Part shown: positions 49,713 to 58,369 of the stretch, one piece after another | How the letters are laid out: each line of letters begins with the position of its first letter | Position numbering within the stretch: position 1 is the stretch's first letter | DNA from: Caprella mutica | Taxonomy: Eukaryota > Arthropoda > Malacostraca > Amphipoda > Caprellidae | DNA: 64,000 nucleotides | NCBI GenBank assembly: GCA_947561585.1 | Contig: CANNZV010000514.1 | Coordinates: 124,001-188,000, forward strand | Direction: 5' to 3' | Program-made: the position numbers and the translations under genes | The notes under the pieces: generated by a model | What the model saw: the letters and a program-made list of their open reading frames with translations, nothing else | Databases searched by the model: none | What the model was told of the DNA's origin: nothing

Positions 49713-51000
49713 CAGGGTGGGGCGTAAGTTTGGAAGCAAATGAAAGTGCATATTATAATCCAACGAAAAATATATTTAATAATTTACAGTTATGTATTAT
49801 TACATAAGGGTTTTAAGAATTCAAAAATCATAAATTTATTCAAAATGTCCCCCCTTGTTTTTAATAACAGCCTCAAATCTCCTCCGAACTCCTCCTACTG
49901 CGGCACGCAACTGTTCTTGTGAAATTTCCTTCCAAGATCTCTGGAGCGAACGCTTTAAATCATCCACACTGCGATGGAATTTACCACAGGCCTTTGATTC
50001 AAGGATGGACCATACCGAAAAGTCCATAGGATTAACATCTGGGGAGCAGGGAGGCCACATTTCTTTGGACCAAAACTGTGGAAGATGGTCATGGCACCAG
50101 TTTTGAGTGACATTTGCAGTATGTGAAGTCTTGCTGAAATGTCCATAGAGTGTCATTACCGAAGTGATCCTTAGCTGACTCGAACATTGGCGTCAAAATA
50201 TTCTAGATATAACATTTAGCATTGATTTTGGCGCCTTGTTCCACAAAAATTAAAGGAGATCTCCAAGTTTCTGAAACGGCGGCCCAGACCATTACTGAAG
50301 CAGGTTTCATGGTTCTGTGGACAGTTTTTTGGTTGTATGGGATGTCTTTTGCACTTTTACCAATTATTCTGTCATTCCTCCGGTTGTGAGCCATTTCCAA
50401 CGTGAAAATTTTTTCGTCAGACCAAACAATTTCACCAGCCGTGCCAGACTTCAATTCTCTCAGAAGTGCTTTGCTTCTCTCCAATCTCTTTTTCTTTACA
50501 GTTCTGACAGGGTCTGTCTCTTTTGGAGGGTGAAAGAGGACATCTTTAGGTCTTCTTTGACAACTCTTCTCATTGTTCTGGGACTCACATTAGCTGTTTT
50601 GGCTAACAATCGTTTTGACCTTTTCGGGTTCCTCCTGATCTTCTCTCGGGCTCATTTTATCAGTTGTTTGGTGCGTTGTGATCGTGGTCTACCACTTCTT
50701 GGACGATCAGTCAAGTCTCCTCTCTCATTAAAACGCTTCACACACTTCCAAACAGTCGATCTCGCTATTGAGTGAGTCTTTGAAATGACGGAATCTGACT
50801 TCCCGGCACGGTGTAGAGCAATAATGGCTTCTCTTTTGTCTGACATTTTTGAATTGACTAAATTTTTGTAAAAAATAACACTAACACTTCATAATGTAGT
50901 GTCTCTACTATAGTTCAAACCCTATCACCTACTTAGGAACTTATTTTTAAGAATTATATTAATGTTTGAAAAATTGCTTCCAAACTTACGCCCCACCCTG
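49713..51000 (-). mobile_element. maT-type (DD37D) mariner, copy 1, inactive
   Basis: The inverted ends CAGGGTGGGGCGTAAGTTTG then GAAGCAA and their complement are bordered by TA (49,711-49,712 and 51,001-51,002). The 1,288-bp element is nearly identical to copy 2 at 54,048-55,343. It interrupts the right arm of the foldback-like element. A duplicated stretch of that arm at 51,120-51,215 shows the site without the insertion. Confidence 0.9.
49836..50846 (-). pseudogene. maT (DD37D) transposase pseudogene, copy 1
   Basis: The N-terminal helix-turn-helix region starts MSDKREAIIALHRAGKSDSV and includes DRPRSGRPRSQRT, then runs into TGA after KQLIK. Later fragments carry the first catalytic Asp (EIVWSDEKIFT) and the terminal part with the third (CSPDVNPMDFSVW). 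There are 37 residues between the second and third Asp when the frame is followed across the lesion. Here an 8-bp loss removes bases just after the second Asp (CAGCAAGAC region). It ends KNKGGHFE. Not functional. Confidence 0.88.
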
Positions 51001-51235
51001 TATAACTTCCCTGAGCATTTAAACTGATGCAAAAACAGTACTCTAAAATCCATATTTGACTACGTTTCGGTCCATTTTTGGTCTGTTCTGGTCCATTTTT
51101 GGTCCGTTCCGGTGTTCATTCAAGTATTCTTTTGCAATATATATTTATAACCTACCTGAGCATTTAAATGGTATAAACAGTACTCTAAAATACATATTTG
51201 CCTCGGTTTCGGTGCGTTCCTATGTTTCTAGCACC

Positions 51236-51568
51236 GGTTTCAAGTGAAAACCTTTAAAGCTAATCTAGCTCAGTTTTGGGATCGCCATTTTGGGCCTCTG
51301 GCGGAGGCAACCCACCACTGAAAACGTCTGGCAGTAACATTTAATGATTCATGGGGTTATGCTGGACATTTTGCAATTAGTTTCAAGTGGTAACCTTTTC
51401 AGCTAATCTAGCTTAGTTTTGACTACCATTAAAACCCCGCCTATGACCGCACCCACCAGGTGAGACCCGGCAGACGTACAGATCCTAGGTCGGCAATTGG
51501 TGCCAGACACTGTGACACTATTTAAAATCGGTAACTTTTTCAGCTAGGCTGACCCTCCTGGGCTCCTG
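51236..51568. repeat. Inner inverted repeat of the Tigger-like element, right copy
   Basis: Reverse complement of 44,281-44,625, with the same two CTAATCTAGC/TTAGTTTTG blocks. The first of these is the right flank of the foldback-like insertion. Confidence 0.8.
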
Positions 51569-51593
51569 CTCTAAAATCTTTATATAATAATCA

Positions 51594-51652
51594 TTATTTA
51601 ACTTTTATTTCAATTGGTATCCATGATACCAATTAGAATAGAAGTTAAATAA
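51594..51652. repeat. Short perfect-type palindrome, array-free relative of the 39.2-kb array
   Basis: ATTATTTAACTTTTATTTCA then ATTGGTATCC is mirrored by GATACCAATTAGAATAGAAG then TTAAATAATAA, giving a hairpin of about 28-bp arms around a 3-4-base turn. The downstream sequence (TAATACCCTACTACCAAAAA) matches that downstream of the 15-bp array at 39,205-39,450. Confidence 0.7.
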
Positions 51653-52403
51653 TAATAATTATAATATTTTCTTTTCTGACGTGTCCGAAATTGTAGAACC
51701 AACCAATAACTTGGAACTTATAATACCCTACTACCAAAAATATTTCATGGAGCATAAAATTGCTGTTTGTTAAATGTAGCACAATAATTATAGAAGTCTA
51801 AGTATCTATTAATTACTCACCTATACTGAGTGAGAGTTAAGCTATGGATGGATTTCAAAACATTTAATAAATGCACGACTTTAAACTTTTTCATCACAGT
51901 CACAAACAATGAAAGACTGTATATTATTATTAATATGCTTATATACGTAGTACTCTAATAACTCTAGAACAAAATTTCTTTCTATAACTAATAGAAAATG
52001 ATATATATAATAGAGCAGTGACAATTATAAATTTATTGTTACTTTTATTCGCTTTAGTTACCGTTTGTATCTAAACTGAGTCGTGATTTGGTAACTAAAG
52101 CGGGGGATGCCTGTAATTCTACATCACAAGAAACAAGAGGAGCAAATGTTTTTTTTAGTCAAATTCAATCTTCTAAACTATCCAACATTCATATATCACA
52201 TTCTGTTCATTACTTTAGTCATGACTCGAAAATCATAAACTTTATTTTCCTTTTAAATGATCCCAGCTGTAAGCAGCAACACTAAGTCATTAACTGATAA
52301 ATTCAAAACGTTTTGTGTTTAATTAAATAAATTATATGGCTACCTACGTGCTATTAATTTTCATATTAACTCTCTAAAATAGTTTTATTCATTTATTTAT
52401 CAA

Positions 52404-52593
52404 TAGGGTTTGTGACAATATTCTCTTTGAAATATGCTTTATATTCTCAAGGAATATTTTCACCATATGCTCTAAATATATTCTTTTATGCTCTGAGATA
52501 TGCTTTACATTCTTTTTGTGCTCAATTATGCTTTTTATGCTCTATTCATAAAAGTGCTGCAATTAGCTTTATAATCCTGATAAATGATATCAA
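52404..52593. other. Left end of a further hAT-like element
   Basis: TAGGGTTTGTGACAATATTC at 52,404 is followed by ATATGCTTTATATTC-like words resembling the left part of the element at 60,186. It cuts off hAT-like copy C. Its right end was not found before copy A starts at 52,594. Confidence 0.5.
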
Positions 52594-54047
52594 TAGGGAT
52601 GTGACATTGTGCATATTGCATATATGCAGTTATATGCATATATTTCAAGAGCATAATAATATGTACGTGTGCATATAAATTGCAAACCGAGAAATATGCA
52701 TTTCTTGGTCAATTTTTAACATGTAAATGTCTAACCAATGCCGTTTTCTTCTGGGATCCTTGCATAGAAAACGATTTTAACTGTGAACCCAAGTATATTT
52801 TATAAAACTAATTATTCAAATTAAAAAAGTTTGTAGGTGGAATATTGAATTTACAAATGTATTAATAAATTTATATGACACTTGGTATTCAGTAAATACT
52901 AGTAATAATTGATAAATAAATGAATACAATTATTTAGAGAGTTGTTCTATACGAAAAATATGGAAACTAATAGCTCGTAGGTATATAATTTATTAAAGTA
53001 ATTTATTAAAGTAATTAAACACATAACTGTGTAAATTAATCAAGTAAAGACTTAGTGTCGCTCCTCATAGCTGGGGGTCCTTTAAAGGGAACCTCTGGTC
53101 TAACAAAATAGTTTTTGATTTTCGAGTCATGACTAAAGTAATGAATGGAATGTGATATATGAATGTAGGATAATTTAGAAGATTGAATTTGGCTGAAAAA
53201 AACATTTGTTCCTCTTTTTTCTTGTGATGTAAAAGGAGTGTTTTCCCAGTACAAAACTACATTAGCAGATAATAGAAGGAGATTAATTTCTAAAAACCTG
53301 AAATACCATTTAACAATAAAGTGCAATTCCACTGTTTAAAATTGAATGTGTATGTTTGAAATTAACTTAGAGTAAGACTCCTGAGTTATGAAGTTTTTTT
53401 TATGAAGCACCCGAGTAATGAAGGACATGAATTATGAAATGCACCTCAGTTATGAAGTAGTTTTCTTTGTTTAAATCATAGAGAACTATAGTTCTTGAGG
53501 TATAACTATACCTTTTCCAAGTCAAGATGGCAGAAGTGAATAATGAATTGGCAGAATTGAAAAATGAATTGGCACAAGTGAAAGTCATATTGCAGAAGTA
53601 AAAATGAAAAATGCAAGTATGACAAGCAATTACAAAATTAAGTGTTTTTTTTTTAATGAAAATTACAACTTCAATACAATAGTGGGTTATTGCAATCTTC
53701 TCCACTAGAATAAGATAGAGTATTATAAGATAATAATCTATTATAGAATGATACTCTATTATAGAATAATACTCTATTATAGGATAATACCCAATTATAG
53801 GGTAATAGCCCATTATAGGATGATACTCAAATATAGGATACCACCTATAATTGTGTATCATCCTATAATGGAGTATTATATATGAAAATGTAAATCAGAA
53901 TGGCAAAGATTTACTATACAGATTAGGTTATTAATAAATCGGATATATTGAGTATAAACTGTGTTTTCTTTATTATTTGAGGTTTAAATGATGTGTATTT
54001 TTGTTAATGATTTAAATTTAGGCATAAATGACTTCTACCATGATATA

Positions 54048-55343
54048 CAGGGTGGGGCGTAAGTTTGGAAGCAAATGAAAGTGCATATTATAATCCAACG
54101 AAAAATATATTTAATAATTTAAAGTTATATATTATTACATAAGGGTTTTAAGAATTCAAAAATCATAAATTTATTCAAAATGTCCCCCCTTGTTTTTAAT
54201 AACAGCCTCAAATCTCCTCCGAACTCCTCCTACTGCGGCACGCAACTGTTCTTGTGAAATTTCCTTCCAAGATCTCTGGAGCGAACGCTTTAAATCATCC
54301 ACACTGCGATGGAATTTACCACAGGCCTTTGATTCAAGAATGGACCATACCGAAAAGTCCATAGGATTAACATCTGGGGAGCAGGGAGGCCACATTTCTT
54401 TGGACCAAAACCGTGGAAGATGGTCATGGCACCAGTTTTGAGTGACATTTGCAGTATGTGAAGTCGCGCGTCTTGCTGAAATGTCCATAGAGTGTCATTA
54501 CCGAAGTGATCCTTAGCTGACTCCAACATTGGCGTCAAAATATTCTCAATATAACATTTAGCATTGATTTTGGCGCCTTGTTCCACAAAAATTAAAGGAA
54601 ATCTCCAAGTTTCTGAAACGGCGTCCCAGACCATTACTGAAGCAGGTTTCATGGTTCTGTGGACAGTTTTTTGGTTGTATGGGATGTCTTTTGCACTTTT
54701 ACCAATTATTCTGTTATTCCTCCGGTTGTGAGCCATTTCCACTGTGAAATGTTTTTCGTCAGACCAAACAATTTCACCAGCCGTGCCAGACTTCAATTCT
54801 CTCAGAAGTGCTTTGCTTCTCTCCAATCTCTTTTTCTTTACAGCTTCTGACAGAGTCTGTCTCTTTTAGAGGGTGAAAGAGGACATCTTTAGGTCTTCTT
54901 TGACAACTCTTCTCATTGTTCTGGGTTTCACATTAGCTGTTTTGGCTAACAATCGTATTGACCTTTTCGGGTTCCTCCTGATCTTCTCTCGGGCTCATTT
55001 TATCAGTTGCTTGGTGCGTTGTGATCGTGGTCTACCACTTCTTGGACGATCAGTCAAGTCTCCTCTCTCATTAAAACGCTTCACACACTTCCAAACAGTC
55101 GATCTCGCTATTGAGAGAGTCTTTGAAATGACGGAATCTGACTTCCCGGCACGGTGTAGAGCAATAATGGTTTCTCTTTTGTCTGACATTTTTGAATTGA
55201 CTAAATTTTTGTAAAAAATAACACTGCCACGTCATAATGTAGTGTCTCTACTATAGTTCAAACCCTATCACCTACTTAGGAACTTATTTATAAGAATTAT
55301 ATTAATGTTTGAAAAATTACTTCCAAACTTACGCCCCGCCCTG
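54048..55343 (-). mobile_element. maT-type (DD37D) mariner, copy 2, inactive
   Basis: The 1,296-bp element has the same ends as copy 1 and TA on both sides (54,046-54,047 and 55,344-55,345). It differs from copy 1 by scattered substitutions and by 7 extra bases (GCGCGTC) near 54,467. It is nested in the Tigger-like element inside hAT-like copy A. Confidence 0.9.
54171..55189 (-). pseudogene. maT (DD37D) transposase pseudogene, copy 2
   Basis: It carries the same in-frame TGA after KQLIK as copy 1, then a longer open part (54,290-54,826) with IVWSDEKHFT (first Asp) and TFQQD (second Asp). There a probable 1-bp loss shifts the frame, so that the end (WPPCSPDVNPMDFSVW, then KNKGGHFE) continues in another frame. 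The shared stop shows both copies descend from an already inactive parent. Confidence 0.88.
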
Positions 55344-55530
55344 TATATTAATTTTGTACAATAATGAGTAGCTATATTGATTTCCCACAACATTAACCTA
55401 ATATTTGTTTAATTACCTCAATTTTGTATAAAATATTAGTGCACATCCATATAAGAATTATACCATAGTTATTCCCCAATGACAAAATTCTCTATGATTT
55501 TAATCACAGAAAACTCTCACTGCACACGAA

Positions 55531-55760
55531 TTATGAAGTGGCTCTGAGTTATGAAGTGGGTCTGAGTTATGAAGTGGCTCTGAGTTATGAAGTGGCTCTG
55601 AGTTATGAAGTGGCTCTGAGTTATGAAGTGGCTCTGAGTTATGAAGTGGCTCTGAGTTATGAAGTGTCTCTGAGTTATGAAGTGGCTCTGAGTTATGAAG
55701 TGGCTCTGAGTTATGAAGTGGCTCTGAGTTATGAAGTGGCTCTGAGTTATGAAGTAAACA
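55531..55760. repeat. 18-bp array seeded from the Tigger-like terminus, ~12.5 copies
   Basis: GAGTTATGAAGTGGCTCT units. The core GAGTTATGAAGT is the inner part of the element's own terminal inverted repeat (CTCCTGAGTTATGAAGT). Degenerate versions of the same word also follow the left end (53,380-53,460). Confidence 0.92.
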
Positions 55761-56136
55761 TTACTTCATAACTCAGGAGTTTCACTGTAGTTTCAAAGAA
55801 ATCTGAATTTAAAACAGCTTTGTTATATTTTATTTTCGAACGCTAAACATTTCGCAGTGAATATAAATCCTTCGTTTTATTATAAATTCCATTCAAACCT
55901 CCAAAGTACAATTACAGTCAAAAAAGAACTATATACAGATTAACTTTATTTTAAATTCCGTAATTAACTTAGGGCATATAACCTATGCATATTTCCAATA
56001 TGCATTTTGGTTCAGCATATATGCACACTGACTTTTTGCATATTATATGCGGAAATAGGCATATAATATGCTGCATATCGCGTCAAGAATTATGCATATT
56101 TTATCCTGCATATTGACACATCCCTACTTATATCTC

Positions 56137-56375
56137 AGTAGCATTGCATTTTATGACTAGACAAATAAGTGTAGAAAAATATGCAGCATGCGATTAAAAA
56201 GAAAATGCATGCATATTGCATGAATGTAACCTGCATTTAAGAATAAGTGCATGCGGCATGCATGCACCATGCATTTAAGAATAAATGCATGCGGCATGCA
56301 TGCACCATGCATTTAAGAATAAGTGCATGCGGCATGCATGCACCATGCGTTCAATGCCACGTCACAGCCCTACAT
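56137..56375 (+). repeat. CATGCATGCACCATGCATTT repeat, copy 1
   Basis: It starts CAGTAGCATTGCATTTTATG then ACTAGACAAATAAGT and ends AATGCCACGTCACA. Three tandem copies of a 38-bp unit (AAGAATAAGTGCATGCGGCA then TGCATGCACCATGCATTT) lie inside. A second copy in the same orientation is at 59,406-59,665. The segment lies between hAT-like copies A and B. Confidence 0.8.
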
Positions 56376-56814
56376 ATAGGCAAAATTTACCTAGATACAA
56401 CTAACGAATATATATTTACAAAAAAAACAATAGAAAGTAATTAAGTATGTAGGTATTTTAGAAGACCGTTGCCCACCATTACATGCAAAAATTATTGGAA
56501 CATACAAGCCGAATTCAGGTTAATGCATGGAAAACCTGTTCAGGGTTCGATATTGGAAAGTTTCATAAATTAATATCAGAAAATGCAATTTTATTTTATC
56601 CTATCAAGTTTTTAACGTTTCTGAGTTCAAATTTAAAATTTACACGTTTTATCAACCCGATATTACTGTGACTGAACTTGGTCAGACGATATACACATTG
56701 AATCCATGTGCCATAATTCAAGGTAATAAAACTTATATAAACTCTTCAAAGATTTCCATTGCACCGAAACAGGAAATTAACATCCAAATGTTATTTGAGG
56801 AGATTGCTAATATC
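56376..56814. other. Spacer between two inverted hAT-like copies
   Basis: Plain AT-rich sequence with no recognised gene. Under the recombination model this spacer, together with 56,127-56,375, is inverted relative to its ancestral orientation. Confidence 0.5.
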
Positions 56815-58369
56815 TAGGGATGTGACAATATGCAGCATAAAATATGCATAATTTTTGACGCGATAAGCAGCATATTATATGAGTCATATGACTATTTTTG
56901 CATGTAATATGAAAAAAGTCAATGTGCATATATGCTGAAATAAATGCATATTCGAAATATGCATTTTATATGCCAAAAATTATTCAATATAGTGTGCATA
57001 TTATATGCTCAAAATTAATTACGGAATTTATAATGAAGTTAATCTGTATATAGTTATGTTTTGAATGTAATTGTACTTTGGAGGTTTGAATGGAACTTAC
57101 AATAAAACGAAAGTGTAATCTTAAGTTTTTATTTTTCTGCTAAATGTTTAACGTTTGAAAATAAAATAAAGCAAAGCTGTTTTAAATTCAGATTTCTTTA
57201 ATAGTATACGTTAATTTCAAACATACACATTCAATTTTAAACAGTGGAATTGCACTTTATTGTTAAATGGTATTTCAGGTTTTTAGAAATTAATCTCCTT
57301 CTATTATCTGCTAATGTAGTTTTGTACTGGGAAAACACTCCTTTTACATCACAAGAAAAAAGAGGAACAAATGTTTTTTTCAGCCAAATTCAATCTTCTA
57401 AATTATCCTACATTCATATATCACATTCCATTCATTACTTTAGTCATGACTCGAGAATCAAAAACTATTTTGTTAGACCAGAGGTTCCCTTTAAAGGACC
57501 CCCAGCTATGAGGAGCGACACTAAGTCTTTACTTGATTAATTTACACAGTTATGTGTTTAATTACTTTAATAAATTACTTTAATAAATTATATACCTACG
57601 AGCTATTAGTTTCCATATTTTTCGTATAGAACAACTCTCTAAATAATTGTATTCATTTATTTATCAATTATTACTAGTATTTACTGAATACCAAGTGTCA
57701 TATAAATTTATTAATACATTTGTAAATTCAATATTCCACCTACAAACTTTTTTAATTTGAATAATTAGTTTTATAAAATATACTTGGGTTCACAGTTAAA
57801 ATCGTTTTCTATGCAGGGGTCCCAGAAGAAAACGGCATTGGTTAGACATTTACATGTTGAAAATTAACCAAGAAATGCATATTTCTCGATTAGCATATAA
57901 TTAATTAATTAATTTAGTAGGGTTTAACGTCTGCTTCGGAACCAAAGGCCATATCGCTGACGTCAAAAGGAAATTAAATACAAGGGACTAGAAGAAGTAG
58001 TCAGAGAGGAAAGTGGCTCCATGAACAAAGTCACTTACCACCGTCGGTGACAATGCTCATGGATGCAGAAAAGCTACTCCGTGAATGCAGTCACTTACCA
58101 AGGAATGTGACGAAACGGGACACAAGCACCGGTGGCTGCACTCACGTTTGGAAGAGGGAAATGAAGAGGTGATAGTAAATGAAGCCTACGAGCCTACCTA
58201 ACACAAAAATCTAAGACCTCGTAGTTGAAGAGCATAACCCTAGTGCTATCCTCTAAAACTGCAAGTAGCGTTAAAATCGGTTAGCATATATGCACACGTG
58301 CATATTATATGCTCTTGAAATATATGCAGAGAACTGCATATATGCAATATGCGCAATGTCACATCCCTA
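56815..58369 (+). mobile_element. hAT-like copy B (plus orientation), interrupted
   Basis: The ends TAGGGATGTGACAATATGCA and TGCGCAATGTCACATCCCTA are inverted. The interior is a short element (about 1.16 kb without its insert) with many ATGCATATTATATGC words near both ends and a 98-codon frame at 57,244-57,540 shared with copy A. It contains a SINE-like insertion at 57,900-58,276. Superfamily assignment rests on the 8-bp duplication seen at 60,178 and the end sequence. Confidence 0.8.
57900..58276 (+). mobile_element. SINE-like retroposon with 14-bp target duplication
   Basis: TCGATTAGCATATA (57,886-57,899) and TCGGTTAGCATATA (58,277-58,290) flank the insert with one mismatch, and copy A shows the site without it. 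The body matches 48,828-49,297 from TTTAACGTCTGCTTCGGAAC to ATCCTCTAAAAC, then ends GCAAGTAGCGTTAAAA. A duplication of this length fits LINE-driven retroposition. The last part of the longer copy is absent. Confidence 0.82.

Larger units (their letters stand above)
47446..51235. mobile_element. Foldback-like element with inverted tandem arrays and ~9-bp TSD
   Basis: The ends GGTGCGTAGAAACACCGGAA and the inverse of GTTCCTATGTTTCTAGCACC form inverted arms (47,446 to about 47,700 versus about 49,575-51,235). Between the arms are a CTATTCTTATCTGT array (47,700-48,645) and the same array in reverse orientation (48,655-49,570). GTTTCAAGTG directly precedes the left end and, one base on, follows the right end. 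Uninterrupted copies of the host repeat at 44,465 and 51,385 show the empty site, with GTTTCAAGTG present once. Removing a SINE-like insert and a maT element leaves about 2.0 kb. The layout (inverted arms, internal tandem repeats, 9-10-bp duplication) is that of Foldback elements. No coding sequence. Confidence 0.75.
44025..52113. mobile_element. Tigger/pogo-like element swollen to 8.1 kb by nested insertions
   Basis: The left end CAGACAAGCCTCGCTTTAAG then TACAACTCACTTCAG is inverted at the right (reverse complement CAGGCATCCCCCGCTTTAGT then TACCAAATCACGACTCAG). Both ends are bordered by TA (44,023-44,024 and 52,114-52,115). Subtracting the TTAA MITE, the DD41D element and the foldback-like element leaves about 2.1 kb, a normal size for this group. 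An inner repeat (44,281-44,625 and 51,236-51,568) is also inverted between the two sides. No Tigger transposase was recognised. Confidence 0.65.
43652..52403 (+). mobile_element. hAT-like copy C, split into two halves by an 8-kb insertion
   Basis: Positions 43,652-44,022 match the 5' half of hAT-like copy B (56,940 to about 57,330: CATATTATATGC words, AGTTAATCTGTATACAGTTA, AACAGTGGAATTGC). Positions 52,116-52,403 match the following part (ACATCACAAGAAA to TTCATTTATTTATCAAT). Joining them restores continuous alignment to copy B, with only a TA left at the junction. The extreme 5' end is missing, and the 3' end is cut by another element end at 52,404 (TAGGGTTTGTGACAATATTC). Confidence 0.7.
53370..55787. 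mobile_element. Tigger/pogo-like element inside hAT-like copy A
   Basis: The right end (reverse complement CAGTGAAACTCCTGAGTTAT then GAAGT) and left end GAGTAAGACTCCTGAGTTAT then GAAGT are inverted repeats bordered by TA (53,368-53,369 and 55,788-55,789). Copy B shows the uninterrupted site. Inside are a 17-bp ATACTCTATTATAG-type repeat (53,715-53,860), a maT insertion (54,048-55,343) and an 18-bp array derived from the terminal sequence (55,531-55,760). No transposase gene. Confidence 0.78.
52594..56126 (-). mobile_element. hAT-like copy A (minus orientation), interrupted
   Basis: The ends TAGGGATGTGACATTGTGCA and TATTGACACATCCCTA are inverted. The sequence is the reverse complement of copy B at 56,815-58,369, including a 98-codon frame (53,036-53,332, minus) that is also open in copy B (57,244-57,540) and begins MELHFIVKWYFRFLEINLLL. 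That frame is not recognised as a transposase. A Tigger-like element (53,370-55,787) interrupts it; without that, it is about 1.1 kb. The 8-bp flanks do not match each other but match copy B's when exchanged. Confidence 0.8.

Noticed and set aside
49855..50775. Plus-strand ORFs over the maT elements (49,855-50,106 and 50,317-50,775, and the equivalents at 54,190-55,214)
   Set aside because: These are antisense shadows of the transposase pseudogenes, which are clearly on the minus strand.
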